Source: Patescibacteria group bacterium (lineage in GTDB: Bacteria > Patescibacteriota > Patescibacteriia > 2-12-FULL-60-25). Taken from it: DNA of 50,637 nucleotides. Where the stretch lies: NCBI GenBank assembly GCA_018830865.1, contig JAHJRN010000011.1, positions 1 to 50,637 on the forward strand, in the 5' to 3' direction. A program made the translations under genes and the position numbers. The notes below the pieces were generated by a model. The model was not told the origin of the DNA and made no database searches. It saw nothing but the letters and a program-made list of their open reading frames with translations. Positions within the stretch are counted from its first letter, which is position 1; the number at the start of each line of letters is the position of its first letter. Shown piece after piece: positions 32,443-40,647 of this stretch.

Positions 32443-32471
32443 CTTCTATCATGAAATCTGGGTTTTGTCAA
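32443..32471 (-). promoter_or_regulatory. Promoter of the Gly-rich lipoprotein gene
   Basis: On the minus strand, -35 TTGACA (32466-32471), 17-bp spacer, extended -10 TGA-TAGAAG (32443-32448). The start point lies about 90 nt before the ATG, leaving a true leader with AGGAGGT. Confidence 0.6.
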
Positions 32472-32490
32472 TCCTGTCATCCTTCCTGTT

Positions 32491-32590
32491 CTGTCGTTGC
32501 GAGGAGTGAATAGCAAGAACCTGGGCGACGCGGCAATCTCCCCCGGTCCGTACGGATAGGGAGATTGCTTCGCCGAGCCTCGCAATGACA
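32491..32590. repeat. Palindromic intergenic repeat, family A copy 3 (diverged)
   Basis: CTGTCGTTGCGAGGAGTGAA at one end and GCCTCGCAATGACAG at the other, with an inner inverted pair GCAATCTCCC / GGGAGATTGC. Same end structure as copies at 9653 and 47062, but a different centre. Confidence 0.8.
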
Positions 32591-32625
32591 GAGGGAGGGG
32601 TCCACGATGACAGACGGGATTGTGT

Positions 32626-32631
32626 TATACT
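32626..32631 (+). promoter_or_regulatory. Extended -10 box of the gene at 32641
   Basis: TGT-TATACT, ending 9 nt before the ATG. It lies just downstream of the family A repeat. Confidence 0.6.
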
Positions 32632-32640
32632 TTCTCCCAT

Positions 32641-33270
32641 ATGGACCAACTCCCCCCTCGCTCCACGAGTCGACACATCCTCGTGATTCTCTGTGTCGCT
32701 GTCGTCGGCACGGCACTTATCCTCATCGCGTTGAACGCGTGGATGAAACAACCCGGCAGTCCCCTTGCCGTCATCGATCGGTATCAGGTCGGATATGAGC
32801 AGGGGTACAACGATGCACGTGAGCAGCTCCGGACCACCGGGCTTCTCCTTCCATCCGAGGAAACCCGTAGCTTCAACGGGACGGTCGTGTCCGTCGGCGA
32901 CGGTTCCCTTGTCGTGCGGCAGACGAGCCTTGATACGAATCCGCGCGTGGATGACGTGCCGGATGAACGGACAGTCATCGTGACGTCGAGCACGAAGGTC
33001 GTGCGTCAGACGGACAAGGATTCCGTCGACCTCGAGAAGGAACTGAAGGCGTACGATGCCGCCGTGAAGACGGATCCGGAGATACCGATGCCGGACGCCG
33101 TCGTCAGCACGGACATGAAGCTTTCCGATATCCCGGTCGACGCGAGGGTCACGGTGTATGCGGATGAGGACGTGCGGCTTTTGGAGCAGGTCGTCGCGAC
33201 GAGGGTTGTCGTGCAGGGCCAGCCGGTAGCGGAAACAGGACAGGAGCCGGTCGAGGAACCGGTGGAGTAA
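32641..33270 (+). CDS. Membrane-anchored secreted protein, DUF5666-like strands
   Basis: A 209-aa protein with one membrane helix (about 12-33, ILVILCVAVVGTALILIALNAW), a short helical stalk (YEQGYNDAREQL), and a beta-rich domain. In that domain FNGTVVSVGDGSLVVRQTS ... RTVIVTSSTKVVRQT resembles the OB-like repeat of DUF5666 proteins, interrupted by a charged insert. The C-terminus is a short acidic repeat (EPVEEPVE). ATG chosen from the -10 box 9 nt upstream; a terminator follows 17 bases after the stop. Confidence 0.65.
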   Translation: MDQLPPRSTSRHILVILCVAVVGTALILIALNAWMKQPGSPLAVIDRYQVGYEQGYNDAREQLRTTGLLLPSEETRSFNGTVVSVGDGSLVVRQTSLDTNPRVDDVPDERTVIVTSSTKVVRQTDKDSVDLEKELKAYDAAVKTDPEIPMPDAVVSTDMKLSDIPVDARVTVYADEDVRLLEQVVATRVVVQGQPVAETGQEPVEEPVE

Positions 33271-33286
33271 TTTGACGGGATATTCG

Positions 33287-33312
33287 AAGGGCGGGTCAGA
33301 CCCGCCCTTTTT
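33287..33312 (+). terminator. Rho-independent terminator after the gene at 32641
   Basis: AAGGGCGGGT-cag-ACCCGCCCTT stem followed by TTT. It also sits between two convergent genes. Confidence 0.88.
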
Positions 33313-33339
33313 CGATATGTCGTCTCGTCTCTTGTCTTG

Positions 33340-33876
33340 CTATACTGCCCCCGGCTCCTTTTGTTTCGGTGCGATGGCCATGATGAGGATGGGCAGGATG
33401 AGCCATGCCGTGCGCCCCTTGTCGCTCATGAAGATCTGTTTCGTGACATCCGTCAGGCCCTGCGTCATCTCCGGCGGCAGGAGCGTGAGCGTGACGCTGA
33501 TGAGGAGCCCGACCTGCAGGATGCTGAAGACGATGGTCTGCCACCACGAGCCAGGCGCGCCGGAACGTCCGAGGGTCCGGAGCAGCGCGCTGCGCGAAAG
33601 CAGGAAAAAGAGCACCACGAAGACGCCGAGGAAGACGCTGATGCGCACGACCGCGTTCTCGCTGATGTTGACGTCGAATTGGAGGTTCGTGAGCGCCGGC
33701 GCGTTCGTCACGACCGCGAGCGACATGTAGATGCCGACGAGGATGACGATGACGCGGTCACGCCCGAGCGAGAGGCCGTATAGGAGCGCTCCGACCACGA
33801 AAAAAAGAAGGATGAATCCGTCCCACCCCGGATTGTTCCAGTTCAGGGACGTGAGATATCCGATGACGGCATCCAT
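33340..33876 (-). CDS. Polytopic membrane protein, unknown function
   Basis: A 178-aa protein with five hydrophobic segments (about 17-38, 41-60, 79-96, 111-130 and 155-170) joined by short loops. No enzyme motif is visible. The pattern resembles CvpA-like or small scaffold membrane proteins, but I cannot assign a family. It starts at an ATG 10 nt after an extended -10 box (TGC-TATACT, 33887-33892), just downstream of dnaJ. Confidence 0.65.
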   Translation of the reverse strand: MDAVIGYLTSLNWNNPGWDGFILLFFVVGALLYGLSLGRDRVIVILVGIYMSLAVVTNAPALTNLQFDVNISENAVVRISVFLGVFVVLFFLLSRSALLRTLGRSGAPGSWWQTIVFSILQVGLLISVTLTLLPPEMTQGLTDVTKQIFMSDKGRTAWLILPILIMAIAPKQKEPGAV

Positions 33877-33886
33877 AGATGACGTC

Positions 33887-33892
33887 AGTATA
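33887..33892 (-). promoter_or_regulatory. Extended -10 box for the membrane protein at 33340
   Basis: Minus-strand TGC-TATACT, 10 nt before the ATG at 33876 and just after the dnaJ stop (33898-33900). Confidence 0.55.
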
Positions 33893-33897
33893 GCACG

Positions 33898-34983
33898 TCA
33901 CAGTCCTTCCCTCTTCAATCGCTCGACCACATCGCGCTGTTCCCTCGTCAACCGCTTCTCCACGATAGGTACGACGGTCACGAGCTGGTCTCCGCGGCCG
34001 CGCGACCGCAGGAACGGCACGCCTTTGCCGCGCAGCTTGAAGACCGTGCCGGGTTGCGTCGATTCGGGGATCTTGAGAGAACCCTGGCCGTCCACGGTCT
34101 CGATGTCCGTCGCACCGCCGAGGACGAGCATGGAATACGGGACATGGACCGTCGAGACGACATCGTTGCCTTCGCGCGAGAACGTCGGGTGCGCGCGGAC
34201 CGTCACGCGGACGAACAGGTCGCCTTGCCTGCCGCCACGGCCGGGATGCTCCCCTGCCCCGGCGATCTTCAGCGCTTCGCCATCTGAGATGCCTGCAGGG
34301 ATTTCCACCTTCATCTGGACCATTTTCCGCTCGATGCCCAGTCCTTTGCACGTGGTGCACGGATGCTCCGGAATCTTCCCGGTGCCGTGGCATTCAGGGC
34401 AGGTCGCGGTCGTCTGGAACGTGCCGAGCATGGTCCTCTGCGCGCGCGTGACGCTCCCCCGTCCACTGCACGTCTTGCAGGCCACGAGCGACGAACCCTT
34501 CGCCGCACCTTCGCCGCCGCAGGCCGCGCAGACGTCGTGTTTGTAGAGGGAGACGTCCTTGTTGACGCCGTGGACGGATTCGAGGAAGTCGAGCGCGACG
34601 TCCATCTGGATGTCACGGCCGCGCGTCTGCTTGGCGCCGCGTCCCTGGAACCCGAACATGCCGCCGAGGATATCGCCGAGGTCGCCGAAATCCTCAACGT
34701 TGATATTGAAACCCGACGGATCGAAACCGAATCCGCCACCGCCGAATCCCCCAGGGCCGCCCATCCCGCCCTGCTCGAACGCCGCAGAGCCGAAGCGGTC
34801 GTACTGGCCGCGTTTCTGCGGGTCGCCGAGGATCTGGTACGCCTCGTTCACATCCTTGAACTTCTGCGCATCCCCGCCCTTGTCGGGATGGTGCTCGTGC
34901 GCCAAACGACGGAAGGCCTTCTTGACGTCTTCCGGCGAGGCATCCTTCGGCACGCCGAGGATGGAATAGTAGTCTTTCCCCAT
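33898..34983 (-). CDS. dnaJ: Chaperone DnaJ
   Basis: A 361-aa type I Hsp40. The J domain has H32-P-D34, followed by a Gly/Phe-rich region (about 75-105). The zinc domain has four C-x2-C-x-G-x-G repeats (CAACGGEG, CKTCSGRG, CPECHGTG, CTTCKGLG), and the C-terminal substrate-binding domain follows. It stimulates DnaK ATPase and delivers substrates. Last gene of the hrcA-grpE-dnaK group, after a DUF3467 gene. Confidence 0.97.
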   Translation of the reverse strand: MGKDYYSILGVPKDASPEDVKKAFRRLAHEHHPDKGGDAQKFKDVNEAYQILGDPQKRGQYDRFGSAAFEQGGMGGPGGFGGGGFGFDPSGFNINVEDFGDLGDILGGMFGFQGRGAKQTRGRDIQMDVALDFLESVHGVNKDVSLYKHDVCAACGGEGAAKGSSLVACKTCSGRGSVTRAQRTMLGTFQTTATCPECHGTGKIPEHPCTTCKGLGIERKMVQMKVEIPAGISDGEALKIAGAGEHPGRGGRQGDLFVRVTVRAHPTFSREGNDVVSTVHVPYSMLVLGGATDIETVDGQGSLKIPESTQPGTVFKLRGKGVPFLRSRGRGDQLVTVVPIVEKRLTREQRDVVERLKREGL

Positions 34984-34986
34984 CCG

Positions 34987-35283
34987 TCAAGCTGAAGCGG
35001 ACGTTTCGTCCTGGTTCGTTTGTTCGTATCGCATATTCTCCCAATTCGCCATGTTCTTTCGGAGCTCGGTGATGAGGTCCTGCGCCGTGAAGCGGTTCAG
35101 GAAGATGCGACCGACGAGTTGGGCCTGATCGAGGCCATGCGCGTGCACGTGGCTCAAGAAATCGATGACGACTTCGCGTTCCTGCGAGGTGACCGAGAAC
35201 GCGTTCACGTAACGCCCCTTCAGATCCTTCGGATCCGCGTTGACCTGGATATGTTTTGGCAGTGCCGGCCGTTGGTCGGGCAT
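34987..35283 (-). CDS. DUF3467 family protein
   Basis: A 98-aa soluble protein matching DUF3467: GRYVNAFSVTSQEREVVIDFLSHV, then LVGRIFLNRFTAQDLITELRKNMANWE. Function unknown. It lies between dnaK and dnaJ (70 bases after dnaK, 3 before dnaJ), so it is probably produced with the chaperones. ATG chosen from the family N-terminus (MPDQRPALPKHIQVN). Confidence 0.8.
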   Translation of the reverse strand: MPDQRPALPKHIQVNADPKDLKGRYVNAFSVTSQEREVVIDFLSHVHAHGLDQAQLVGRIFLNRFTAQDLITELRKNMANWENMRYEQTNQDETSASA

Positions 35284-35353
35284 AGAGATGGATTGTTTCC
35301 CGTGCCTGTCGAAGGGGCACCGTAGCGGTAGCCCTCCGACATCCAGGTCGAGA

Positions 35354-37282
35354 TTAAGCTTTTGATTCGAACTCCCCCTCCTTCGGCTCGTCGTCCGACG
35401 GTTTCGTCTCACCGTCCGACGGGGGCGCGTCCGGTGCGGGGGTCGTGGCGGCGTCGTTCTGTTGCTTCTTGTACATGGCCTCGCCGACCTTCTGACCCGC
35501 GGTCGCGAGCGCGTCGCCCGCCGTCTTGATGGCCGCGACGTCGTCGCCGTCCTTCACTTTCTTCAGCGCCTCGATCTTCTCCTCGACGTCCTTCCGGTCC
35601 GCCTCCGCAATCGTATCGCCCGCCTCCTTCAGCATCTTTTCGGTCGTGTAGATCATGGATTCGGCCATGTTCTTTGCCTCGATGAGCTCGTGGCGTTTCT
35701 TGTCGTCGTCCGCGTGCGCCTCTGCGTCCTTCTTCATCTTCTCGACCTCATCCTTCGAGAGGTTCGTCGACGCGGTGATGGTGATCTTCTGTTCCTTGTT
35801 CGTGGCCTTGTCCTGCGCCTTCACCGAGAGGATGCCGTTCGCGTCGATGTCGAACGTGACCTCGACCTGCGGGACGCCGCGCGGCGCCGTCGGGATGCCG
35901 GACAGGGTGAAGCGCCCAAGCGAGCGGTTGCCTTCGGACATGTCGCGTTCGCCCTGTAGGACGTGGATCTCCACCGACGTCTGCCCGTCGGCCGCGGTCG
36001 AGAAGATCTGCGACTTGGACGTCGGGATGGTCGTGTTGCGTTCGATGAGCTTGGTCATGACGCCGCCGAGGGTCTCGAGGCCGAGCGAGAGCGGCGTGAC
36101 GTCGAGGAGGAGGAGCTCGCCCTTGATGTCTCCCTGGAGGTTGCCGGCCTGGACCGCGGCGCCGATGGCCACGACCTCGTCCGGGTTCACGGTCATGTTC
36201 GGCTTCTTGCCGAAGAATTTTTCCACGGCCTGCTGGACGAGGGGCATGCGCGTCATGCCGCCGACAAGGATGACCTCGTTGATGTCCTTCGGTTCGAGCT
36301 TGGCGTCGGCCATGGCCTTGCGGCACGGCTCGAGCGTCTTCTCGACGAGGTCGCCGACAAGCTCCTCGAGCTTGGCGCGCGAGAGCTTCAAGAGGAGGTG
36401 CTTCGGTCCACCCGCGTCCATGGTGATGAATGCCTCGTTGACCTCGGTTTCCATGGCGCTCGACAGCTCGATTTTCGCCTTTTCCGCCGCAGCCTTCACG
36501 CGTTGGAGCGCGAGCGTGTCCTTGGAGAGGTCGATGCCCTCGAGCTTCCGGTATTCCTCGACGATCCAATGGATGAGGACCTGGTCGAAGTCGTCGCCGC
36601 CGAGGTGGGTATCGCCGTTCGTGGCGCGGACCTCGACCGTGTTTTGGCTCGTCCCCGCATCGAACGCGATCTCGAGTACGGACACGTCGAACGTGCCGCC
36701 GCCGAGGTCGTAGACGACGATCTTCTCGTCCTTCTTGCGGTCGAACCCGTACGCGAGCGCCGCGGCCGTCGGCTCGTTGATGATGCGGCGAACGTTCAGC
36801 CCCGCGATTTCGCCCGCGACCTTCGTGGCTTGGCGTTGGGAATCGTCGAAATATGCCGGGACCGTGATGACGGCCTCGGTGATCTTTTCGCCGAGCTTTG
36901 TCTCCGCGTCGGCCTTCAACTTCTGGAGGATGTTGGCGGAGACCTCCTCGGGCGAGAAGTCCTTGCCGGACATGGTCACGCGCACGCCGTCGTCTTTTTG
37001 GACGATCTGGTACGGGAGCCACTTGAGGTCGCGCTGGACTTCGCCGTCGTCCCACCGGCGACCGATGAGCCGTTTCACGGAAAAGACGGTGTTCGTCGGG
37101 TTCACGACGGCCTGTCGCTTGGCAATCTGGCCGACGAGACGCTCGCCGGTCTTCGCGACGGCGACGATGGAAGGTGTCGTGCGGTTACCTTCCGCGTTTT
37201 CGATGACTTTGGGCTGACCGCCCTCGACCACGGCCATGCACGAGTTGGTGGTCCCGAGGTCGATTCCGAGGATCTTGGACAT
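35354..37282 (-). CDS. dnaK: Chaperone DnaK (Hsp70)
   Basis: A 642-aa Hsp70. The nucleotide-binding signatures are intact: [13 protein letters not shown] at the start, [31 protein letters not shown], and [14 protein letters not shown]. The linker [11 protein letters not shown] leads to the substrate domain. The C-terminal tail is acidic and low-complexity ([22 protein letters not shown]). The leader before the ATG has only one G in 39 bases and no Shine-Dalgarno. Coexpressed with grpE, 52 bases upstream. Confidence 0.98.
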   Translation of the reverse strand: MSKILGIDLGTTNSCMAVVEGGQPKVIENAEGNRTTPSIVAVAKTGERLVGQIAKRQAVVNPTNTVFSVKRLIGRRWDDGEVQRDLKWLPYQIVQKDDGVRVTMSGKDFSPEEVSANILQKLKADAETKLGEKITEAVITVPAYFDDSQRQATKVAGEIAGLNVRRIINEPTAAALAYGFDRKKDEKIVVYDLGGGTFDVSVLEIAFDAGTSQNTVEVRATNGDTHLGGDDFDQVLIHWIVEEYRKLEGIDLSKDTLALQRVKAAAEKAKIELSSAMETEVNEAFITMDAGGPKHLLLKLSRAKLEELVGDLVEKTLEPCRKAMADAKLEPKDINEVILVGGMTRMPLVQQAVEKFFGKKPNMTVNPDEVVAIGAAVQAGNLQGDIKGELLLLDVTPLSLGLETLGGVMTKLIERNTTIPTSKSQIFSTAADGQTSVEIHVLQGERDMSEGNRSLGRFTLSGIPTAPRGVPQVEVTFDIDANGILSVKAQDKATNKEQKITITASTNLSKDEVEKMKKDAEAHADDDKKRHELIEAKNMAESMIYTTEKMLKEAGDTIAEADRKDVEEKIEALKKVKDGDDVAAIKTAGDALATAGQKVGEAMYKKQQNDAATTPAPDAPPSDGETKPSDDEPKEGEFESKA

Positions 37283-37321
37283 AGGATATTTGGATAGAGG
37301 TAAGAAGCAAGAAGTAAATAG
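37283..37321 (-). promoter_or_regulatory. G-depleted leader of dnaK
   Basis: On the coding strand the 39 bases before the dnaK ATG contain a single G (at 37308). The leader is pyrimidine/A-rich with CTTCTT and CTATCC strings, like the atpE leader. Confidence 0.45.
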
Positions 37322-37334
37322 CGTGAAGATGGGG

Positions 37335-37838
37335 TCAGGAGGGGTCTGTTGCGACGATGACTTTTGCGGGGCGGAGAAGCTTGTCGCGGATGCGCCAGCC
37401 GTCCTGGAGGACCTTGATGATGTCGCCCGGCGCGACGGTATCGGACGTTTCCTGTTCGACCGCCTCGTGGACCGTCGGGTCGAAGGTGCCGACCGTCAGG
37501 ACCTTCTCGAGACCGATTTGGGCGAAAGCCGCTTCCCATAGATCGCGGACCGCGTGCAGGCCGATGATCCAGTTCTTCAGCGGCTTCTGCTGCTCGTCCG
37601 GCAGGTCGCTCACGTCCGGGGTGAACGCGAGCGCGGTCTCGTACTGGTCGATGGCCGGTAGGAGCAGCGAGAGGAGTTCCTCGTTCGCGTATTTCGTGAA
37701 TTCCATACGCCGCCGATCCGTCTCCTTGATGAGGTTCTCGTAATCTGCCTTGCATCGTTTCCATCCGTCGAGATATTCCGCGCACCGCGTGCACTCGGTC
37801 TGAAGCCCATCGTCCGTTGTCCGTGGTTCGTCGTTCAT
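37335..37838 (-). CDS. grpE: Nucleotide exchange factor GrpE
   Basis: A 167-aa GrpE. The N-terminal coiled coil begins after a short tail with C-T-R-C. The signature region [49 protein letters not shown] matches the family, as does the C-terminal beta domain ([15 protein letters not shown] ... [26 protein letters not shown]). The ATG overlaps the hrcA stop by 4 bases. I chose it because the upstream in-frame residues are the shadow of hrcA. Confidence 0.96.
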   Translation of the reverse strand: MNDEPRTTDDGLQTECTRCAEYLDGWKRCKADYENLIKETDRRRMEFTKYANEELLSLLLPAIDQYETALAFTPDVSDLPDEQQKPLKNWIIGLHAVRDLWEAAFAQIGLEKVLTVGTFDPTVHEAVEQETSDTVAPGDIIKVLQDGWRIRDKLLRPAKVIVATDPS

Positions 37839-38542
37839 ACGTCGTCGTTCGTCGTTTCGTCGTCTTCCGCCAGGTGTTTTGCGGCCCGTAGGAGCGCGAT
37901 GCCGCGCTGGTAGTCCATGCGCATGGGCCCGAGGATGCCGAAGAGCGACCCGTCGTGCATCGTGAGGAAGACGGAGCCGCATCCCTCGCCGAACGGGCAA
38001 TCGCTGCCGATGAGCGGTGTCGGTTCGTCGAAGCGCATGGACGCGAGGCGATCGAGCGTCTCGTCCATCCGGTCCAACGTCTCGCCGAGATGCATGAGCC
38101 TGTCGCGGTCCATGAATTCCGGCTGCGAAAGCAGGTTGGCGATGCCGGCGGCATACGCGTGCATGTCGCGGTCCGCATAGAGCACGGCGTCGCGCGTCAT
38201 CTCGGACATGGCGCGCGCCATGCGGCGGAGCGCGTCGGCTTTTCGTTCGAGTTCAGCCGCGGCGCGTTGCATCTCGAGTACATCCTTGCGTTGGAGGTCA
38301 TATGCGCTCATCAGTTCCTCTAGATAGAACCTGTAGCCCTGTTCGGTCGGGAGTCTGCCCGCGGACGTGTGCAGTTGCAGCAGATACCCCTCCTCTTCGA
38401 GCACGCCGAACCAGTTCCGGATTGTCGCCGGACTCATGTCCAAACCGTACGTCTCCACGAGACGCTGCGATCCGACAGCCTCGCCGGTCTTGATGACGTC
38501 CTCGACCACGATGCGGAGGAGCTTTTTCAGCTTGTCATCCAT
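37835..38542 (-). CDS. hrcA: Heat-inducible transcription repressor HrcA
   Basis: A 235-aa repressor, about 100 residues shorter than typical HrcA (about 340). The N-terminal winged helix (SQRLVETYGLDMSPATIRNWFGVLEEEGYL) and the signature HTSAGRLPTEQGYR (58-71) are complete. The GAF-like domain is reduced but ends with the recognisable FLTMHDGSLFGILGPMRMDYQRGIALLRAAKHLA. It binds CIRCE sites: one is 4 bases upstream of its own ATG and one is at clpB. Autoregulation of hrcA-grpE-dnaK is expected. Confidence 0.95.
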   Translation of the reverse strand: MDDKLKKLLRIVVEDVIKTGEAVGSQRLVETYGLDMSPATIRNWFGVLEEEGYLLQLHTSAGRLPTEQGYRFYLEELMSAYDLQRKDVLEMQRAAAELERKADALRRMARAMSEMTRDAVLYADRDMHAYAAGIANLLSQPEFMDRDRLMHLGETLDRMDETLDRLASMRFDEPTPLIGSDCPFGEGCGSVFLTMHDGSLFGILGPMRMDYQRGIALLRAAKHLAEDDETTNDDV

Positions 38543-38546
38543 GCGG

Positions 38547-38573
38547 TTAGCACTGTACCAGACAGACTGCTAA
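38547..38573 (-). promoter_or_regulatory. CIRCE operator of hrcA-grpE-dnaK
   Basis: On the minus strand TTAGCAGTC-N9-CAGTGCTAA, seven of nine positions in mirror symmetry, with the standard 9-bp spacer. A -10-like TACAGT (38552-38557) lies in its downstream half and ends 9 nt before the hrcA ATG, so operator and promoter overlap as at clpB. Confidence 0.88.
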
Positions 38574-38597
38574 CCATGCAAGGGTCGAAATCTGGGC

Positions 38598-39968
38598 TTA
38601 TTTGAGGGATTTTACGAGTTCCTTGAACTGCCGCCCCCGGTCGAATTCATTCTTGAACAGACCGAAACTGGCGCATCCGGGCGAAAGCAGGATGACATCC
38701 CCTTTCCGTACGTCCTTCCGATGCGTCTCGACAGCTTCCTGCATGCTACCGACAATCGTGAACGGAACGCCAGCGCGTTTCAGCGCCTTGGAGTATTTCG
38801 CGAGTGCCGTCCCTTTGAACAGCGTGACGGACGCCCGTGCCTTCTTCATGACCTTCGCGACGTCGTCGTACGTCAGGCCCTTGTCCGCGCCGCCCGCGAC
38901 GATACGGAGCCGCTTCGCGACCGGAGCGACGGCATGGATGGCGGCAATCGCCCCATCAGGAGATGTCGCGGCGGTATCGTTGATGTAACGAACACCATTG
39001 ATGATCGCGACATCCTCTAGACGGTTTTCGAGTCCCCTAAACGACCGTGCTGCGGAACGGATGCCGGTCAGCGACGCTCCAGCCATCCGGGCCGCGAGCG
39101 CTGCCGCAAGGACGTTCATGGCGTTATGGTCGCCGAGGAGGCGGATATCCTTTCGTTTTATCAGTAGACCCTTCCGTCCTGTGATCGGGTCAGTCCAGCG
39201 CAGGTCCGTTTTCGTGAGCGTCGCGTCCGTCCCCCGCCGTGTCCCGAACATCAATGTCCGCGACGGCGCTTCTTTTGCGTAGGCCCGACATCTCGTGTCG
39301 TCCGCGTCGAAGATGGCGATGTCGTCGGGCATCTGGTGACGGAAAATCTGCGCCTTTGCTTCGGCATAGTCTTCCATGCCTTCATACGCGTCCATGTGGT
39401 CGCGCAGCAAATTCGTGAAGACGGCGATGTGCGGCGAAAGTCCGCGTGCCCCTGTCGATTCGAGGAGGAAACTCGAAAGCTCGAGGACGGCGACGTCGTT
39501 CCGCTTGACCTTATCGAGGAACGTGAGCGGCGAGACGAGGATGTTGCCGCCGACCCACGTCCGCTTTCCAGATCGCGTCAGCATCTCACCGATGAGCGCG
39601 GTCGTGGTGCTCTTGCCGCGCGTGCCTGTGATGCCCACGATGAGGCACGGGCACCGGTCCATGAACAGCGTGACGTCGGATTCGATACGTTTGCCAAGTT
39701 TGATGGCGAGCTTCATTTCCGGCGACGTCGCGCGGACGCGCGGGTTCCTCACGACCACGTCGGCCCAGCGCACGTCCTCCAGTCGATGCTTTCCGAGGAT
39801 GAACCTTACGCGCTTGAACGTCTTGAGCGCCTTGACGTTCGTGCCGAGGTCCTTCGCCGTCTTGTGGTCCGTGACGCGGACCGTCGCGCCCTGACGCAAA
39901 AAATAGCGGGCGGCCGAGATGCCGCTCCCCTTCTCGAATTGACCGAGGCCGAGGATGAGGACGTTCAT
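38598..39968 (-). CDS. murD: UDP-N-acetylmuramoylalanine--D-glutamate ligase
   Basis: A 456-aa Mur ligase adding D-Glu to UDP-MurNAc-L-Ala. The N-terminal Rossmann motif is ILGLGQFEKGSG, and the ATP loop is G112-I-T-G-T-R-G-K-S-T121. The middle has VLELSSFLLE, HNAMNVLAAALAARMAG and RYINDTAATSPDG. The C-terminus ends with SPGCASFGLFKNEFDRGRQFKELV, diagnostic for MurD. Start set at ATG 39968 (MNVLILGLGQ). It follows the GT2 gene by 7 bases. Confidence 0.95.
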   Translation of the reverse strand: MNVLILGLGQFEKGSGISAARYFLRQGATVRVTDHKTAKDLGTNVKALKTFKRVRFILGKHRLEDVRWADVVVRNPRVRATSPEMKLAIKLGKRIESDVTLFMDRCPCLIVGITGTRGKSTTTALIGEMLTRSGKRTWVGGNILVSPLTFLDKVKRNDVAVLELSSFLLESTGARGLSPHIAVFTNLLRDHMDAYEGMEDYAEAKAQIFRHQMPDDIAIFDADDTRCRAYAKEAPSRTLMFGTRRGTDATLTKTDLRWTDPITGRKGLLIKRKDIRLLGDHNAMNVLAAALAARMAGASLTGIRSAARSFRGLENRLEDVAIINGVRYINDTAATSPDGAIAAIHAVAPVAKRLRIVAGGADKGLTYDDVAKVMKKARASVTLFKGTALAKYSKALKRAGVPFTIVGSMQEAVETHRKDVRKGDVILLSPGCASFGLFKNEFDRGRQFKELVKSLK

Positions 39969-39975
39969 ACGGAGG

Positions 39976-40647
39976 TCAGAAATCGCCACGGAGACGTGCG
40001 AGGCGGACGACGAGGATCGCCTTCCAGATTTGCCAGCCCATGTGGATATATTCTTTGAGCCCTTTCCAGAAGCCCACTTTCTGCATCTTGCGGACGATGG
40101 TCAAGCCCGGGAGCTCCACGGTCCCGTACGGAAGCCTACGGCTCCGGCAGTAGTAGTTCATGGCACCTTCCACCATGAATCCTTGGAGATAGCGGTCCGG
40201 GATGTCCTCGAAGACACGACGCTCGAGCGCGCGTTCGCCGCCGATGAGCGGGAGGAGCGCCGAGACTTTCATGAGGAACGTTCCGCGGTCGCGAATGCCG
40301 ACACACATCGCCATCTTCCCGTCCAAGACCGGCTTCATGACCGTGTCGAGATGTTCGACCGAAAGGCCGTGCAGGTCCGCGTCGCAGAAGAAGATGACAG
40401 GCGCGTCCGTATGCGAGACGCCGTGCATCATGGCCGCGCCCTTGCCGTGCTTCCATGGGAACTGGTGGACGAGCGAGGCGCCGTTCTGTCGCGCGATATC
40501 CGCCGTGTGGTCCGTGGAGCCGTCGGAAATCACGATGACGTCGCGGAAGCGTCCGGAGTCGGCGAGCGTCTTCACGATGGGACCGATAGTCTTTTCCTCG
40601 TTGAAGGCCGCGACGATGGCCGCGACCGGTTTTGCAGACGTATTCAT
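39976..40647 (-). CDS. Family 2 glycosyltransferase
   Basis: A 223-aa GT-A enzyme. The nucleotide-sugar signatures are AIVAAFNEEKTIG at residues 9-21, VIVISDGSTDHT, and the DxD-like CDADLHGL. No C-terminal membrane pair is seen, although WKGLKEYIHMGWQIWKAI may associate with the membrane. It resembles polyprenol-phosphate mannosyl/glucosyl transferases. Start overlaps the translin-like gene stop by 4 bases. Confidence 0.88.
   Translation of the reverse strand: MNTSAKPVAAIVAAFNEEKTIGPIVKTLADSGRFRDVIVISDGSTDHTADIARQNGASLVHQFPWKHGKGAAMMHGVSHTDAPVIFFCDADLHGLSVEHLDTVMKPVLDGKMAMCVGIRDRGTFLMKVSALLPLIGGERALERRVFEDIPDRYLQGFMVEGAMNYYCRSRRLPYGTVELPGLTIVRKMQKVGFWKGLKEYIHMGWQIWKAILVVRLARLRGDF

Noticed and set aside
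32346-32585. N-terminal extension of the Gly-rich lipoprotein upstream of MERRLN
   Set aside because: The extension has no signal-peptide character and crosses the promoter and Shine-Dalgarno; the chosen start gives a proper lipoprotein signal.
35748-37297. Long frames on both strands over dnaK
   Set aside because: DnaK has every family signature in its own frame; the others are shadows with Arg/His-rich or Asp/Leu-rich products.
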